A stretch of DNA of 64,000 nt, from assembly GCF_017377655.1 (NCBI RefSeq), contig NZ_JAFREL010000007.1:124001-188000 (forward strand), written 5' to 3'. Shown here one piece after another: positions 62,763-64,000 of this stretch. Below the pieces are notes generated by a model that did not search any database, was not told where the DNA came from, and saw only the letters and a list, made by a program, of their open reading frames with translations. A program made the position numbers and the translations under genes. Positions within the stretch are counted from its first letter, which is position 1. Each line of letters starts with the position of its first letter. This stretch comes from Candidatus Enterococcus ferrettii (lineage in GTDB: Bacteria; Bacillota; Bacilli; Lactobacillales; Enterococcaceae).

Positions 62763-63023
62763 ATGAATCAATACATAGAAAAAAGCAGCGGACCGCGCGC
62801 TGCAAAAGTGTTAGAGTCTCTTGTTTTCCGCCAAGAGGTGCCTTTATCATTTAGAATTCATTTTGCGGTCTAGCGGCACAAAGAAAGTGTAGCAATAGAA
62901 TGTGAAAAAAATGTTAATAAGCGTAAAAGAATGACTGTAGATTTTTACTTTATAAGATTCACTAAATCAAAACAGGATTTTATTTATGAAGTAAAGGTTC
63001 AACGTAAGTTAGTTTGTCCATAA
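62763..63023 (+). pseudogene. Possible pseudogene with an internal TAG
   Basis: Open frame of 86 codons broken by one TAG at codon 37. The first part reads MNQYIEKSSGPRAAKVL..., the second RHKESVAIECEKN... ending KLVCP. No ribosome site is seen and I do not recognise it. It might also be chance in AT-rich DNA, although a single stop in 86 codons is uncommon here. Confidence 0.25.
62779..62803 (-). terminator. Minus-strand terminator near 62.8 kb
   Basis: GCAGCG/CGCTGC stem, 7-base GC-rich loop and six T on the minus strand, about 255 bases after the RraB-like gene stop; probably ends that transcript. Confidence 0.65.
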
Positions 63024-63057
63024 TAGCAAGTGGAAAAAGACTATTCAAAGTGTTAGA

Positions 63058-63405
63058 TCATTGTTCTAGAGTAAACCAACCATCATATTGACCTTGGAAA
63101 TCCTTGACGAAACGTTCGATATGTTCAATCAGATCATCTATCGTGTTTTCATTAACAATGTCAGCTCTAGAAAAATGAACTTCCCAACAATTTCGTTGGT
63201 AATTGAAGGAATTTGAACCGGTAAAACCACGTGAATAAGCAACTTTTAAAAAGGACATACAGCCATGCCTGGAATTAAAAGAAGCAAAGTGATCTAACAA
63301 ATGTGGGTCCACTAAGGAATCACCGTTAGAAACCAACTCTCTAATGATTTGGGTGTTTGATTTATTTAAGCTTTTAATGAACAAATTATATGAATCAATA
63401 GACAC
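63058..63405 (-). CDS. RraB-like (ribonuclease E inhibitor family) protein
   Basis: Small protein of 115 residues. The C-terminal signature FQGQYDGW and the segment IIRELVSNGDSLVDPHLLDH near the start match the RraB fold (Escherichia coli RraB reads EYDGWGT and IIEELLEDGSD at these positions). Firmicutes of this group lack RNase E in general, so the role is unknown and may be immunity-like or another protein-protein function. GTG at 63405 has AGGAAG upstream; the GTG at 63414 overlaps that site. Confidence 0.7.
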   Translation of the reverse strand: MSIDSYNLFIKSLNKSNTQIIRELVSNGDSLVDPHLLDHFASFNSRHGCMSFLKVAYSRGFTGSNSFNYQRNCWEVHFSRADIVNENTIDDLIEHIERFVKDFQGQYDGWFTLEQ

Positions 63406-64000
63406 AGAAGTCACTTCCTAATAATTGTATGGACCACCATAAAGAAAAATTTAACAGATTATATTTGATGAATAAAAAAACCAGTTAGTATTGGTGGAAT
63501 TATTCAGTATGTTGCAAGTCTGTTTTGTTTTTTGGTGTTTCAAAGAGTTATGCCACAAATTTTCCCACTAACATTGTGGAAATTACGCAATAAAAGACGA
63601 ATAAAATATTGAAAAATAGTAAAGCTCGCTAATGCTCTTTTTTAACATGACCAAGTCCCAATTAATAGAAGGAATAGGGAGTCATAAATGGTGGTAAATT
63701 GCTGGAAAAACTAGCGATAGTTACTATTAAAAACTTAACCTTTTTATTTATCCTTCATTCATTTCATCAGAACCAATGTTACATTAATTTTAGTCAGAAG
63801 AATATACAAAACTCAGATTAGTTTGTTTTTAGCAAAGTCTGTTTCTTTTTAAATTAGAGTTTCCCAACTTAATAGAGAGAAGAATGATTGAACGTACATA
63901 GAAAACTTTGAGCATATAAATAAGCTACGCAAAGTGAGACTCTAGATAATTCGAGTTATTTAGCGAGAGGTGAATTTTCACAGAAGGTCTATAATGGTGA
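63406..64000. other. AT-rich end of the window without genes
   Basis: About 590 bases with no supportable ORF. A TATAAT near the end (63990-63995) may belong to a gene beyond the window, but no matching -35 is seen. Confidence 0.5.

Larger units (their letters stand above)
62684..63057. other. Gap with an amber-interrupted coding-like frame and terminator
   Basis: On the plus strand one frame from ATG 62763 to a TAA at 63021-63023 has 86 codons and a single in-frame TAG (62871-62873), but no ribosome site. On the minus strand a hairpin GCAGCG/CGCTGC with six T lies at 62779-62803. Confidence 0.4.

Noticed and set aside
1..64000. tRNA, rRNA, CRISPR array, prophage, intact insertion sequence or replication origin
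   Set aside because: I looked for typical sequences, spaced repeats, terminal inverted repeats and transposase motifs and saw none; absence by eye is not proof.

Overview
The window is a low-GC Firmicutes chromosome segment, most likely from an Enterococcus or a close relative in the Enterococcaceae. The evidence is AT-rich sequence, strong AGGAGG ribosome sites, T-box leaders, and a gene order (spx, mecA, coiA, pepF, spxH, CYTH, relQ, NAD kinase, rluD-type synthase, mgtE) that matches the known Bacillus/Enterococcus core block. I saw no rRNA, tRNA, CRISPR array, intact insertion sequence or prophage. The species is not fixed by the sequence alone.

Layout. 1-3.3 kb: 3' part of ecsB, D-amino acid transaminase, the cell-cycle kinase CcrZ and tRNA methyltransferase TrmB. 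3.3-7 kb: a complete seven-gene comG operon for the DNA-uptake pseudopilus. 7.1-9.5 kb: a YtxK-like methyltransferase and acetate kinase. 9.5-17 kb: mostly minus-strand accessory functions: a SulP anion transporter, a MacB-like ABC exporter with a divergent TetR regulator, a CDP-alcohol phosphatidyltransferase, and a LacI regulator with a small partner gene. 17-27.5 kb: a DUF368 membrane protein, a T-box-controlled archaeal-type prolyl-tRNA synthetase, a 2-hydroxyacid dehydrogenase, two tandem aldo/keto reductases, a T-box-controlled hisS-aspS operon and a YitT protein. 27.6-41.5 kb: an unrecognised protein with a lysine-rich tail, OatA, a TrmN6-like and GIY-YIG pair, PlsC, a DUF554 protein, and an sbcD-sbcC-SNF2 operon. 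42.7-58.8 kb: the spx-to-mgtE stress and competence block, then Nudix, CutC, RlmA, TrmL, a phosphatase and RecD2. 58.8-64 kb: a lipid kinase, then a gene-poor tail with small membrane proteins, an isochorismatase-like hydrolase, an RraB-like protein and decayed coding remnants.

How parts work together. ComG (pilus) and CoiA (processing of incoming DNA) are uptake-side competence genes. Spx, SpxH and MecA are Clp-linked regulators of stress and competence. The comGA and coiA start regions share a near-identical element (T7-GCGTA about 26 bp before the start codon), a candidate late-competence promoter. SbcCD, the SNF2 protein and RecD2 act on DNA ends and structures. OatA, CcrZ, DUF368, PlsC, the PgsA-like enzyme and DgkB-like kinase touch envelope building.

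Most interesting unassigned signals: a compact promoter-three-hairpin-terminator unit at 54846-54993 that looks like a small RNA or leader; the shared comGA/coiA element; a 17-bp Fur/PerR-type palindrome over the promoter of a YiaAB-like membrane protein; a 52-residue membrane protein at 61525-61683; and an archaeal-type ProRS with its own T-box.
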